The position numbers and the translations under genes are program-made. Shown here piece after piece: positions 16,905 to 24,096 of a stretch of 29,300 nt of DNA; position 1 is the first letter of the stretch, and each line of letters begins with the position of its first letter. The stretch is taken from the NCBI GenBank assembly GCA_022837505.1, contig JALHFZ010000014.1:1-29300 (forward strand), read 5' to 3'. This DNA comes from Synergistaceae bacterium. Its GTDB lineage: Bacteria > Synergistota > Synergistia > Synergistales > Aminobacteriaceae. The notes under the pieces were generated by a model. It was not told the DNA's origin and did not search any database. It saw only the letters and a list, made by a program, of their open reading frames with translations.

Positions 16905-18575
16905 TTATTCCTCTTCGTCATCCCGGAAGAGCCAGAGTGCTCCTTGTGAGGCGCACCCTACCCCTTTGCGGTAGGCGGCAAGCACGCCGCCGACTTTCCG
17001 ATCCGGCCGCTTGAGAAGTGTTCGCCGTTCTTCCAGGTCAGCCTCCGATACCTCGAGGGTAAGGGAATTCTTCTCAAGATCGATCTCTATTATGTCTCCG
17101 TCCTGAACAAGGGCAAGGGGGCCTCCGGCCCAAGCCTCCGGTGCAACATGCCCCACACAGGGCCCCCGGGTCGCCCCCGAGAACCGTCCATCCGTCACCA
17201 TGGCCACAGTGGTATGAAGCCCCATGCCCACGAGCATGGCGGCGGGAATGGAAAGCTCCCTCATTCCGGGTCCTCCTTTCGGGCCCTCGTAGCGGACCAC
17301 GAGGACACATCCCGGTTCCACCTTTTTATTGAGGAGATATTCCTTCACTTCCTCCTCAGAATTGAAAACGACCGCAGGACCCCTGTGATGATGCATTTTC
17401 GGGTCTACCCCGCTTTTTTTTACCACGGCACCCCGGGGAGCAAGATTTCCCGAGAGTATGGAAAAACAGCCAGCGGGATGAAGAGGGTCATAGAGAGGGT
17501 GGATGACTTCGGGGTCGACAGACATGCGGAAAGAATCGAGGGCATCCTTCAGGGTTCCTCCCATGGCAAGGGGAACTGACCCGTCAAGGTGGGGCCGGAT
17601 TGTGGAGAGCAGTCCGAGGACTCCCCCTGCCCGGTGGTAATCGCTCATATTCTTGTCGGAGGAGGGCTTGAACTTGGCGACGACTGGAACGGAGGCCTGG
17701 ATTTCATCGAAGCGGCCCAGATCGAGGGGAAGCCCCAGTACTTTTGCCAGGGCGAGAAGGTGAAGCACGGCGTTGGTGGACCCCCCCGCTGCCGAGACGT
17801 ATTTTATGCCGTTGTTCAGGGCTTCCGGGCTCATGATTCGGGAAAAAGAGAGCCCTTCCCTCACGAGGTCAACGGCCCGCTCACCCACATCCCGGGCCTG
17901 ACGTACCTTTTCGGCATCGCAGAAAAGCATGGTGGCCGATCCGAAAGGGGCAGCTCCGGTCGCTTCGAGGAATGTACCCATGGTGTTTGCCGTTCCGAAC
18001 ATGGAGCACACCCCGCCTGAGGCACAGAAGCGGCCGGTCCATCGTTCAAAGGTATCCTGGTCGATGGAATTGCTGCTTCTCTTTCCGATGGCCTCTTTCA
18101 CATCGCATGCGACGAATTCCCGTCCTCCCTCGGAATAGGGGATCATAGTTCCCGCAGTGATGAATATGGTGGGGAGGTTCAGCCGGGCGGCGGCCATGAG
18201 CATGCCTGGGATGATCTTGTCACACGAAGCGAGCATCACCATTCCGTCAAAACCATGGGCCTCTACCATAGCCTCTATGGATGCGGCGATGAGATCCCTC
18301 TGGGGGAGTATGTAATGCATCCCCGCCCCCTGGGCTATTCCGTCGCAGGGAGCAGGCACGTTGAATTCGCCGGGAGTTCCTCCTCCGGCCCAGATTCCCT
18401 CCTTCACATTGCGGGCCAGGTCGAAAAGCGGCTTATGTCCCGGGTTTACGTCTGTCCACGAATTCACCACGGCGATAACGGGTTTGCGGAGATCTTTTTT
18501 CCGATAGCCTGCGCCGCCCATGAGGCCTACATAGTATGCCTCAGTGATTTCTTCAGGATTTCTTCGTCCTGTCAT
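16905..18575 (-). CDS. IlvD/Edd-family dehydratase (dihydroxy-acid or sugar-acid dehydratase)
   Basis: This Fe-S dehydratase removes water from a 2,3-dihydroxy acid to give a 2-keto-3-deoxy acid. It has 556 residues. Conserved parts are AVVNSWTDVNPGHKPLFDLA (35-54), C118 in ASCDKIIPGMLMA, C190 in GGVCSMFGTANTMG, SAAGGSTNAVLHLLA and VTDGRFSGATRGPCVGHVAPEA. The Pro-Gly-His at 45-47, instead of Pro-Cys, is the arrangement of E. coli-type [4Fe-4S] IlvD rather than of [2Fe-2S] enzymes. Branched-chain amino-acid synthesis is possible, but no other ilv or leu gene is near. Co-transcription 31 bases behind a UxaA-type dehydratase argues for a sugar-acid substrate. ATG 18575 follows AAAGGGG. Confidence 0.9.
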   Translation of the reverse strand: MTGRRNPEEITEAYYVGLMGGAGYRKKDLRKPVIAVVNSWTDVNPGHKPLFDLARNVKEGIWAGGGTPGEFNVPAPCDGIAQGAGMHYILPQRDLIAASIEAMVEAHGFDGMVMLASCDKIIPGMLMAAARLNLPTIFITAGTMIPYSEGGREFVACDVKEAIGKRSSNSIDQDTFERWTGRFCASGGVCSMFGTANTMGTFLEATGAAPFGSATMLFCDAEKVRQARDVGERAVDLVREGLSFSRIMSPEALNNGIKYVSAAGGSTNAVLHLLALAKVLGLPLDLGRFDEIQASVPVVAKFKPSSDKNMSDYHRAGGVLGLLSTIRPHLDGSVPLAMGGTLKDALDSFRMSVDPEVIHPLYDPLHPAGCFSILSGNLAPRGAVVKKSGVDPKMHHHRGPAVVFNSEEEVKEYLLNKKVEPGCVLVVRYEGPKGGPGMRELSIPAAMLVGMGLHTTVAMVTDGRFSGATRGPCVGHVAPEAWAGGPLALVQDGDIIEIDLEKNSLTLEVSEADLEERRTLLKRPDRKVGGVLAAYRKGVGCASQGALWLFRDDEEE

Positions 18576-18606
18576 TCAGCAATCCCCTTTCTCTCTGTTC
18601 CCTTTG

Positions 18607-19767
18607 CTAAACGGAGGTGCCGCAGCGCCAGAAGCTTGATTCGCAGTAGCCAAGAATCTCAGAACAGGTCTGCTTGCCGTTGGCGACAGCCTCTATTTCG
18701 CCGAAGATAACCTCGCCCATTTCATGGATGGTCATATCCTCCTCGAGGACGGCTCCGGCGTTGATGTCCATGTTGTCCCGCATTTTTTCAAAGGTGGAAG
18801 GATTGCCTGTCACCTTGATGACGGGCATGACAGGGTTTCCCACAGGTGTCCCGAGGCCGGTGGTGAAGACGCATATCTGGGCACCTCCCGCCGCCATCCC
18901 TGTAACAGAATCGACATCGAACCCCGGGGTATCCATCATCACGAGGCCTTTCTTCGTCGGTCTCGCACCGTAGGGGAGGACTTCCTGAAGAACAGAAGAT
19001 CCTGCCTTGTGAATACAGCCGAGCGACTTTTCCTCGAGAGTGGTCAGGCCTCCTGCGATATTTCCGGGAGAAGGGTTCCCTCCTCTCAGACTTGTGCCCA
19101 TGTCCAGGGCTCTCTGTTCCATCTGTCGGCAGATGGAACAGAGAGCTTCGCCCACCTCCGGGGTAACCGATCGTCCTGCGAGAATATGCTCAGCTCCGAT
19201 GAGTTCCGTGGTTTCACTCAGAATCACCGTTCCCCCTTCAGCGACGACCCTGTCGCAGGCCGAGCCGACCGACGGATTGGCGGCTATGCCCGAGGTCGGG
19301 TCGGATCCGCCGCACTCAACAGCGATGACCAAATCGGACATTGGGCAAGGTGCCCTGACTTCCATACTCGCCTTCCTGACGAGTTCCATGGCAAGCCGCA
19401 CTCCTTCATTCACTGCGTTCAGACTTCCTCCCGACTCTTGAATCACCACGCATTCAACGGGTTTTCCTCCTTCTGCGATGGCTTTCGCCACCTCCCTCGG
19501 GCGGGCCGTTTCACACCCGAGGCCTACGACCAGCACCGCGAAAACATTCGGATTTTTTCCAAGCCCCACGAGAGTGTCAATGGTCATTCGCGCGTCTTTT
19601 CCGATCTGCCCGCAGCCCAGATGATTCTGGAGAGCCACAGTTCCCTGGACCTGCTGGGATATCATCCGCGCGGTCTCCGCGGCGCATACAACCGACGGAA
19701 GTATGAGCACCTTGTTCCTCACTCCCACTGAGCCGTCGGGCCTTCTGTAAGCCATGATTGTTTTCAT
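18607..19767 (-). CDS. UxaA-family hydro-lyase, large (catalytic) subunit
   Basis: The 386-residue product matches the large domain of altronate/galactarate dehydratases and of the related (R)-sulfolactate sulfo-lyase subunit SuyB. Visible signatures are YRRPDGSVGVRNKVLILPSVVCA at the start, NHLGCGQ, CGGSDPTSGIAANPSVG, SETTELIGAEHIL, RGGNPSPGNIAGGLTTLEEKSLGCIHKAG and DTPGFDVDSVTGMAAGGAQ. In fused UxaA enzymes this domain follows a small SAF domain; here that domain is a separate gene 5 bases upstream. The substrate is probably a sugar acid, given the neighbours; a sulfolactate-type role cannot be excluded. A perfect 17-bp inverted repeat (19109-19146) lies inside the gene without breaking the frame. 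Confidence 0.9.
   Translation of the reverse strand: MKTIMAYRRPDGSVGVRNKVLILPSVVCAAETARMISQQVQGTVALQNHLGCGQIGKDARMTIDTLVGLGKNPNVFAVLVVGLGCETARPREVAKAIAEGGKPVECVVIQESGGSLNAVNEGVRLAMELVRKASMEVRAPCPMSDLVIAVECGGSDPTSGIAANPSVGSACDRVVAEGGTVILSETTELIGAEHILAGRSVTPEVGEALCSICRQMEQRALDMGTSLRGGNPSPGNIAGGLTTLEEKSLGCIHKAGSSVLQEVLPYGARPTKKGLVMMDTPGFDVDSVTGMAAGGAQICVFTTGLGTPVGNPVMPVIKVTGNPSTFEKMRDNMDINAGAVLEEDMTIHEMGEVIFGEIEAVANGKQTCSEILGYCESSFWRCGTSV
19109..19146. repeat. Perfect 17-bp inverted repeat with 4-base loop inside the uxaA-like large-subunit gene
   Basis: GCTCTCTGTTCCATCTG (19109-19125) and CAGATGGAACAGAGAGC (19130-19146) are exact reverse complements separated by TCGG. Two G-T pairs could extend the arms. 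The coding strand reads through it as ALCSICRQMEQRAL with no break, and the same dodecapeptide LCSICRQMEQRA appears on the opposite strand. It would form a very stable mRNA hairpin within the reading frame. Confidence 0.95.
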
Positions 19768-19772
19768 GCCGA

Positions 19773-20033
19773 CTATCCTCTCAGTGACTTCAGGTTATGG
19801 ATGTGCACGTATTCGCCGGAGGAAATGTCTTCAAGCGCCTCACCGATGCTTTCCCCATACTTGATGACTTTTTCTCCGGCGCGGATGTCTCTCAGGGCAA
19901 ATTTATGGTATTTCGGAATGTCATTCAGAAGACGCACTTCTCCGTGCCCCACAGTCACGTATTCTCCTCCGGCCAGCGGCTTCAGCGCCACGGCGACAGT
20001 GTCTTTTTCGGATATTTTTAAAGCTTCCTTCAT
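19773..20033 (-). CDS. UxaA-family hydro-lyase, small subunit (SAF domain)
   Basis: This 86-residue protein corresponds to the N-terminal SAF-type domain of altronate/galactarate dehydratase, or to the separate small subunit of SuyAB-like lyases. Typical features are DTVAVALKPLAGGE, IPKYHKFALRDIRAGEKVIKYGESIGEALEDISSGEYVHIHNL, with the GHKFA-like segment (KYHKFA) and the closing VHIHN motif. It is the first gene of the leftward operon; the large subunit follows after 5 bases and the IlvD-type dehydratase after that. ATG 20033 lies behind a strong AGGAGGAA site. Confidence 0.92.
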   Translation of the reverse strand: MKEALKISEKDTVAVALKPLAGGEYVTVGHGEVRLLNDIPKYHKFALRDIRAGEKVIKYGESIGEALEDISSGEYVHIHNLKSLRG

Positions 20034-20100
20034 CCCGTCGGATTCCTCCTCGATAATTTGAACAAAAATTATTCCCTGCAGTTGGAGGGGGCATTATTTC

Positions 20101-20120
20101 TGATCGGCCAAGCTCGACCA
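20101..20120. promoter_or_regulatory. Operator-like imperfect palindrome, site 2
   Basis: The plus strand reads TGATCGGCCA then AGCTCGACCA. On the minus strand this is TGGTCGAGCT and TGGCCGATCA, close to site 1 (TGGTTGATCT, TGGTCGAGCA). It lies between the candidate -10 of the leftward uxaA-type operon (TATGAT on the minus strand, 20142-20137) and its first gene, and 118 bases from the start of the divergent FadR-type regulator gene. Confidence 0.55.
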
Positions 20121-20155
20121 AACACATGGTTTATCGTATCATACCGGCATAGCAG

Positions 20156-20173
20156 GAGCAAACTCTTTTGCTC
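20156..20173. repeat. 7-bp inverted repeat upstream of the FadR-type gene promoter
   Basis: GAGCAAA (20156-20162) and TTTGCTC (20167-20173) are perfect complements with a 4-base spacer. It lies just upstream of where the -35 of the rightward regulator promoter would be, and behind the leftward promoter. It could be a second regulator-binding site; function is unproven. Confidence 0.4.
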
Positions 20174-20195
20174 GAAGATGATCATGAATTCAGTT

Positions 20196-20204
20196 TGATA
20201 TACT
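20196..20204 (+). promoter_or_regulatory. Extended -10 promoter of the FadR-type regulator operon
   Basis: TGATATACT is a TGn-extended -10 (TATACT at 20199-20204). It lies 33 bases ahead of the ATG at 20238 and a TTGGAGGG ribosome site. No good -35 is seen, as expected for extended -10 promoters. Confidence 0.5.
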
Positions 20205-20237
20205 CAGGATAGAAACTACCTTTGGAGGGTACAAAGA

Positions 20238-20981
20238 ATGAATGATGCAAAACGGGAATTGATCAGAAGAATTTATGTTGCATTGCAGGGGGGAGAGATA
20301 ACAAAAAACGATAAGCTGCTGCCCGAACGGGATCTGGCTGAGCACTTTCAGGTCAAGCGGTCTTTTCTCAGAGAAGCTTTAATCGCCCTTGAAGCCCTGG
20401 GAGTAATTGACATCCGGGAACGCCAGGGAATGTTCTTGGGAGGAAAGGGAACTCAGAACGTCCTGGACAGCCTGAACCTTCTCAATGTATGGCCTCTCGA
20501 TGCCATTTCCCAGGTATTTGAACTCCGGACCATGATAGAAGGACCTACGGCCGCAGCAGCTGCTCTCCGAAGAAACGAGAGAAATATGGCCAGGATACAG
20601 GGAGCCCTTGATCAGCTTGCAGCCCTTCGGGAAGAGAATCACCCCGACATTGGAACCCTCGGCGTTCAATACAACGCAGTCCTTCATACATCCATCGTGG
20701 AGGCGGCCCATAACCCGGTACTTCTCAGAGTTTATGAAGGAACATCCAGGCTCTATACGGAGGGGATCGTCTCTGTGGGCACCCAGGAAAGAGAAAAATT
20801 GCCCTACGAAAAATGGCCGGAACAGGTTTTCAGTGAACATCAGAGTATCGTAGAGGCCATCAGGGAAGGCGACCCTGACAAAGCCCAATCCATGGCAGTT
20901 ATGCACCTGGAGAATTCGAGAAACCGAATACAGAGCCTTATTTCCGGCGGCAGGAAACATTCCGACGGAATTCAGAAATAA
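20238..20981 (+). CDS. FadR-subfamily GntR transcriptional regulator
   Basis: This 247-residue cytosolic regulator has an N-terminal winged helix-turn-helix (about 5-70; LLPERDLAEHFQVKRSFLREALIALEALGVIDIRERQGMFL) and a C-terminal FCD ligand-binding domain (about 88-235; FELRTMIEGPTAAAAALRR, YNAVLHTSIVEAAHNPVL, EHQSIVEAIREGD, HLENSRNRIQ). FCD histidines usually bind a metal that contacts a carboxylate effector, which fits a sugar-acid inducer. It is the first gene of a unit with the PdxA2-type dehydrogenase and DUF1537 kinase, and divergent from the uxaA-type operon. The palindromes at 11063 and 20101 are its most likely targets, by inference from position. Confidence 0.92.
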   Translation: MNDAKRELIRRIYVALQGGEITKNDKLLPERDLAEHFQVKRSFLREALIALEALGVIDIRERQGMFLGGKGTQNVLDSLNLLNVWPLDAISQVFELRTMIEGPTAAAAALRRNERNMARIQGALDQLAALREENHPDIGTLGVQYNAVLHTSIVEAAHNPVLLRVYEGTSRLYTEGIVSVGTQEREKLPYEKWPEQVFSEHQSIVEAIREGDPDKAQSMAVMHLENSRNRIQSLISGGRKHSDGIQK

Positions 20982-21006
20982 CAAAAATTCTACTTCGGAG
21001 GAAACC

Positions 21007-21993
21007 ATGACCAAACCGATTATCGGAATTACAGTGGGCGATCCTTCCGGCGTTGGGCCGGAGATCTCGGTGAAAACTTTGAAAAACCCCGAAGTGCTCA
21101 GTTCATGCCTCCCGGTGCTGTATGGGGATGAATATGTTCTCCGACGGGTACTTTCAATTGTGAGAAGCGATATGCCTCTTGCCGTGATCGAAGATCCCAT
21201 TGAGGCTCGGGAAGGACGGATCAATCTTCTCTCTTCAGGCGTAGTGGAGGAATCCTATGAATTTGCGAAGGTCCAGGGCAAATGTGGTCAGGCCGCTTTC
21301 GCCTACATCAAGCATGCCATTGAAGATGCCCTTGCGAAGAAAATAGACGCCGTCGTAACAGGCCCTATTCATAAGGAGGCGCTCCACGAGGGAGGGGTCA
21401 ACTATTCGGGGCATACCGAAATCTTTGCGGATCTCACCGGAACAAAAAACTATGCCATGCTTCTCACGGGAGGGGGAATCCGGGTGATCCACGTGTCCAC
21501 CCATGTCTCGCTCCGCGAGGCATGCGACAGGGCAAAAAAAGAAAGAATTCTCGCGGTCATCCGGCTGGCTGATGATGCGGCCAAGGGACTCGGCGTTCCG
21601 GTACCCAGGATCGCCGTGGCGGGGCTCAACCCTCACAGCGGCGAGAATGGCCTTTTCGGAGATGAGGAAATGAAAGAGATCTCGCCGGCCATTGAAGCGG
21701 CCCGAAGGGAAGGTATGGACATCACGGGGCCTGTTCCTCCCGATACGGTTTTTGTGAAGGCCCTGAAGGGGGATTTCGATATTGTAGTGGCCATGTACCA
21801 TGACCAGGGACACATCCCCCTCAAGCTGACCGACTTCATGGGAGGGGTGAACATCACCGTGGGGCTTCCGATCATCCGGACCTCAGTGGATCACGGTACA
21901 GCCTACGGAAAAGCGGGTAAGGGAACTGCGGATGAAGCGAGCATGCTCGCCGCGGTTCAGTCGGCAGTTCAATTCGTTAAAAATAAACGGTGA
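21007..21993 (+). CDS. pdxA2: PdxA-family 4-phospho-hydroxyacid dehydrogenase (PdxA2 type)
   Basis: PdxA oxidises and decarboxylates 4-phosphohydroxy-L-threonine in vitamin B6 synthesis. PdxA2 paralogues encoded next to DUF1537 kinases instead convert D-threonate or D-erythronate 4-phosphate to dihydroxyacetone phosphate and CO2. This 328-residue protein has the family start (ITVGDPSGVGPEI, 8-20) and the three metal histidines H166 (STH), H210 (LNPH) and H265 (MYHDQGH), at positions almost identical to E. coli PdxA. It also has the closing motif TSVDHGTAYGKAGKGTAD. Location between a FadR-type regulator and a DUF1537 kinase favours the catabolic role. ATG 21007 has CGGAGG just upstream. Confidence 0.9.
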   Translation: MTKPIIGITVGDPSGVGPEISVKTLKNPEVLSSCLPVLYGDEYVLRRVLSIVRSDMPLAVIEDPIEAREGRINLLSSGVVEESYEFAKVQGKCGQAAFAYIKHAIEDALAKKIDAVVTGPIHKEALHEGGVNYSGHTEIFADLTGTKNYAMLLTGGGIRVIHVSTHVSLREACDRAKKERILAVIRLADDAAKGLGVPVPRIAVAGLNPHSGENGLFGDEEMKEISPAIEAARREGMDITGPVPPDTVFVKALKGDFDIVVAMYHDQGHIPLKLTDFMGGVNITVGLPIIRTSVDHGTAYGKAGKGTADEASMLAAVQSAVQFVKNKR

Positions 21994-22014
21994 GACAAAG
22001 GGGGATTATTTTTT

Positions 22015-23259
22015 ATGCAAAGACAGTACGTCATTATTGCAGACGATCTCACCGGTTCCAGCGATTCCGGGATCCAGTTCTTCAAGGCGGGATATTCGGC
22101 CTCGGTGATTTTTGACCCCGAGTCTTTAGCCTCCATTGAAAAATCTGTCACTGTGCTTGACACGGAAACGAGAAACCTACCGGAAGAACAATCAGTAGAG
22201 ATTCTCGGAAATATGACGAAGGATCTTTTACCCTTCAGAGGAAAACGCATATTTTATAAAAAAGTTGATTCCACACTCCGGGGGAATATCGCTGCGGAGG
22301 TGAAAGTCCTCCGGGAAAAGCTGCAGTTTTCCCTCACCGTCTTTGCACCGTCCTATCCGGAAAATGGAAGAACAGCCCGGAACGGCCTTCTGCTGGTAAA
22401 CGGTCTTCCTGTGGCTTCGACGGCGGCTGGTGAGGATCCGCGGAATCCCGTGAAGACGTCGTCTCTTGTCGAGACGCTGGAGGGCGGAAACGCTCTCTCT
22501 GTGCGCCATATCACCCTCGAAGAGATCAGGCAGTTCCGCATTCCCGAAATTATCAGGGCGGCGGGAAGGAAAGGGATCTTCTCCTGTGATGCTGAGAGGG
22601 AGGACGATCTGCGATTGATTGTGGACGGCACGACAGAAGAGGCTCCCCCGGAGGATGTCCTCTGGGTGGGATCAGCCGGAATGGCCCAAGCGTTGGCTGT
22701 CTCTCCTCTTCCGGTTCTGCTGGTTGTGGGAAGCCTGAACCCAAGGAGCGTCCTTCAGGTGCAGCATATTCTGGAAAAAAAAATTGCCTTTCCAGTAAAA
22801 CTCAATATCCCCTCTCTCCTGAATGATAAAGTAGAGGAAGAGGAACGGATGCTGAAAGAAGCAAAAGAACTGCTCCTGAGAAAGAGAAATACGCTGCTGA
22901 TTCCTTCTTTGGAGGAAAAAAAGACCGATTATGACCGGGGCTCGGCTATCGGTGAAGCGATCTGCAAAAGCCTTTCTACAACGACCTCCAACATTTTGGA
23001 GTTCCTTTCAGTAGGGGGGCTTTTCCTCACCGGCGGAGAGGTGGCTGTCTGGGTTGTTCGGGCTCTCGGCGCAGAAGGGATTGAACTCGTAAAAGAAGTG
23101 GAGCCTGGCATTCCTCTGGTTCGTCTGCTGGAGGGGCCCCATGCGGGGCTACCGATGATAACGAAAGCCGGAGGTTTCGGCGTCGAAGAAACAATGGCTA
23201 ATTGCATCGCCGAACTTCAGGCATGGTCTGTCCGGTACGGAAAAGCCCTTCATAATTGA
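22015..23259 (+). CDS. Four-carbon acid sugar kinase (DUF1537; OtnK/DtnK/DerK type)
   Basis: DUF1537 kinases phosphorylate four-carbon sugar acids such as D-threonate, D-erythronate or 3-oxo-tetronates at C4. The 414-residue product shows the N-terminal substrate domain (IIADDLTGSSDSG, 8-19; YKKVDSTLRGN, 81-91; APSYPENGRTARNGLLLVNG) and the C-terminal nucleotide domain (LFLTGGEVAVWVVRALG, VEPGIPLVRLLEGPHAGLPMITKAGGFGVEETM). Paired with the PdxA2-type gene 21 bases upstream it makes a two-step route from a phosphorylatable tetronate to DHAP and CO2. The precise stereoisomer cannot be told from sequence. ATG 22015 follows AAGGGGGA. Confidence 0.93.
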   Translation: MQRQYVIIADDLTGSSDSGIQFFKAGYSASVIFDPESLASIEKSVTVLDTETRNLPEEQSVEILGNMTKDLLPFRGKRIFYKKVDSTLRGNIAAEVKVLREKLQFSLTVFAPSYPENGRTARNGLLLVNGLPVASTAAGEDPRNPVKTSSLVETLEGGNALSVRHITLEEIRQFRIPEIIRAAGRKGIFSCDAEREDDLRLIVDGTTEEAPPEDVLWVGSAGMAQALAVSPLPVLLVVGSLNPRSVLQVQHILEKKIAFPVKLNIPSLLNDKVEEEERMLKEAKELLLRKRNTLLIPSLEEKKTDYDRGSAIGEAICKSLSTTTSNILEFLSVGGLFLTGGEVAVWVVRALGAEGIELVKEVEPGIPLVRLLEGPHAGLPMITKAGGFGVEETMANCIAELQAWSVRYGKALHN

Positions 23260-23369
23260 AGATCGGATACTGAAATCCCCTGAAGTTCACGAAAGAGCAT
23301 CTGAGAAAAATTTACCCATTCGATACAATACGATCGGCGATCATTCACAACAATCCGCTCACCCAAGCC

Positions 23370-23398
23370 TTGACAGAAGACTGAAGTTTGACTATTCT
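23370..23398 (+). promoter_or_regulatory. Promoter of the GntR-DUF2848-amidase-TRAP operon
   Basis: TTGACA (23370-23375), a 17-base spacer and TATTCT (23393-23398). Transcription would start near 23405, inside the first TGTGGTATACCA site. Confidence 0.6.
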
Positions 23399-23430
23399 TG
23401 TGGTATACCATGACAGGATGTGGCATACCA
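23399..23430. promoter_or_regulatory. Two tandem GntR-type operators
   Basis: TGTGGTATACCA (23399-23410) and TGTGGCATACCA (23419-23430) differ at one base and their centres are exactly 20 bp apart, placing them on the same face of the helix. The core TGGTATACCA is a perfect palindrome of the kind bound by GntR/FCD regulators. The sites cover the predicted transcription start and the region just before the GTG start of the regulator gene, so autoregulation is the simplest reading. Confidence 0.7.
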
Positions 23431-24078
23431 GTGAAAAAAGAGAATCTCGCCGCCGGAATCTATGAAAAGATCAAAAAGGGAATTCTTTCCCTTGAATTTC
23501 CTCCGGGGAGCACCCTGCAGGAGAGATCTCTGGCGGAAGAACTGGGAGTAAGCCGGACCCCCGTCCGGGAGGCTGTACATCGCCTTGCCCAGGAGGGGTG
23601 GCTTCTCGTGAACTCGAGAAAGAGCATCCAGGTCCGCTCCGTCGCTGCCGCCGATATGCGGGAAGTTTTCCAGGCCCGCCGGCTGCTGGAACTCAATGCC
23701 CTCAACATTCTTATCTCTGCGGGATTTTCGAAAAAGTCCGGGCGTTGTATGGAGCATATGCTCTCCGTTATGAAAGAGTCCCGGGGAACCCTTTTTTCCT
23801 TCATCTCTGCGGACCAGTCCTTTCACTCCCTTCTTTTTTCTGCAGCTGGAAATTCCCGTCTCCGGGGATTCTGGAATTCCGTCAGCGAAGAGATGATATG
23901 GCTCGGCATGCTCGCCATGAATGAAAAGCGATACGACGATGTTCTCGCCGAACACGGTAGAATCGTGGAGGCTATTGCAAAAGGAAAAAAACGGGCCGCA
24001 AAAGAAGCCCTTCTGGACCATCTGGACAATACTGAAGGGATTCTTCTGCGCAAGTTCGATGTCTTAACATTTGAGTAG
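23431..24078 (+). CDS. GntR-family regulator with FCD domain
   Basis: The 215-residue regulator has a winged helix-turn-helix (about 5-70; LAAGIYEKIKKGILSLEFPPGSTLQERSLAEELGVSRTPVREAVHRLAQEGWL) and an FCD effector domain (VFQARRLLELNALNI, ADQSFHSLLFSAAGNSRL, EHGRIVEAIAKGKKRAAKEALLDHL). I chose GTG 23431 because transcription appears to start near 23405, an AGGA lies upstream and both operators then fall in the leader. An ATG at 23410 in the same frame is the alternative and would give 222 residues with an almost leaderless mRNA. It heads an operon with a DUF2848 protein, an amidase and a TRAP transporter, so its ligand is probably their substrate or product. Confidence 0.88.
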   Translation: MKKENLAAGIYEKIKKGILSLEFPPGSTLQERSLAEELGVSRTPVREAVHRLAQEGWLLVNSRKSIQVRSVAAADMREVFQARRLLELNALNILISAGFSKKSGRCMEHMLSVMKESRGTLFSFISADQSFHSLLFSAAGNSRLRGFWNSVSEEMIWLGMLAMNEKRYDDVLAEHGRIVEAIAKGKKRAAKEALLDHLDNTEGILLRKFDVLTFE

Positions 24079-24096
24079 AAGGGAAGGGAATGCGAA

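Noticed and set aside
16905..18575. Missing first cluster cysteine in the IlvD-type dehydratase as an anomaly
   Set aside because: E. coli-type IlvD also has Pro-Gly-His at this position, so this is a normal variant of the family.
19040..19441. Rightward open frame sharing the peptide LCSICRQMEQRA with the uxaA-like large subunit
   Set aside because: The shared peptide is caused by the perfect inverted repeat, not by a second gene; the rest of the frame is an antisense shadow.
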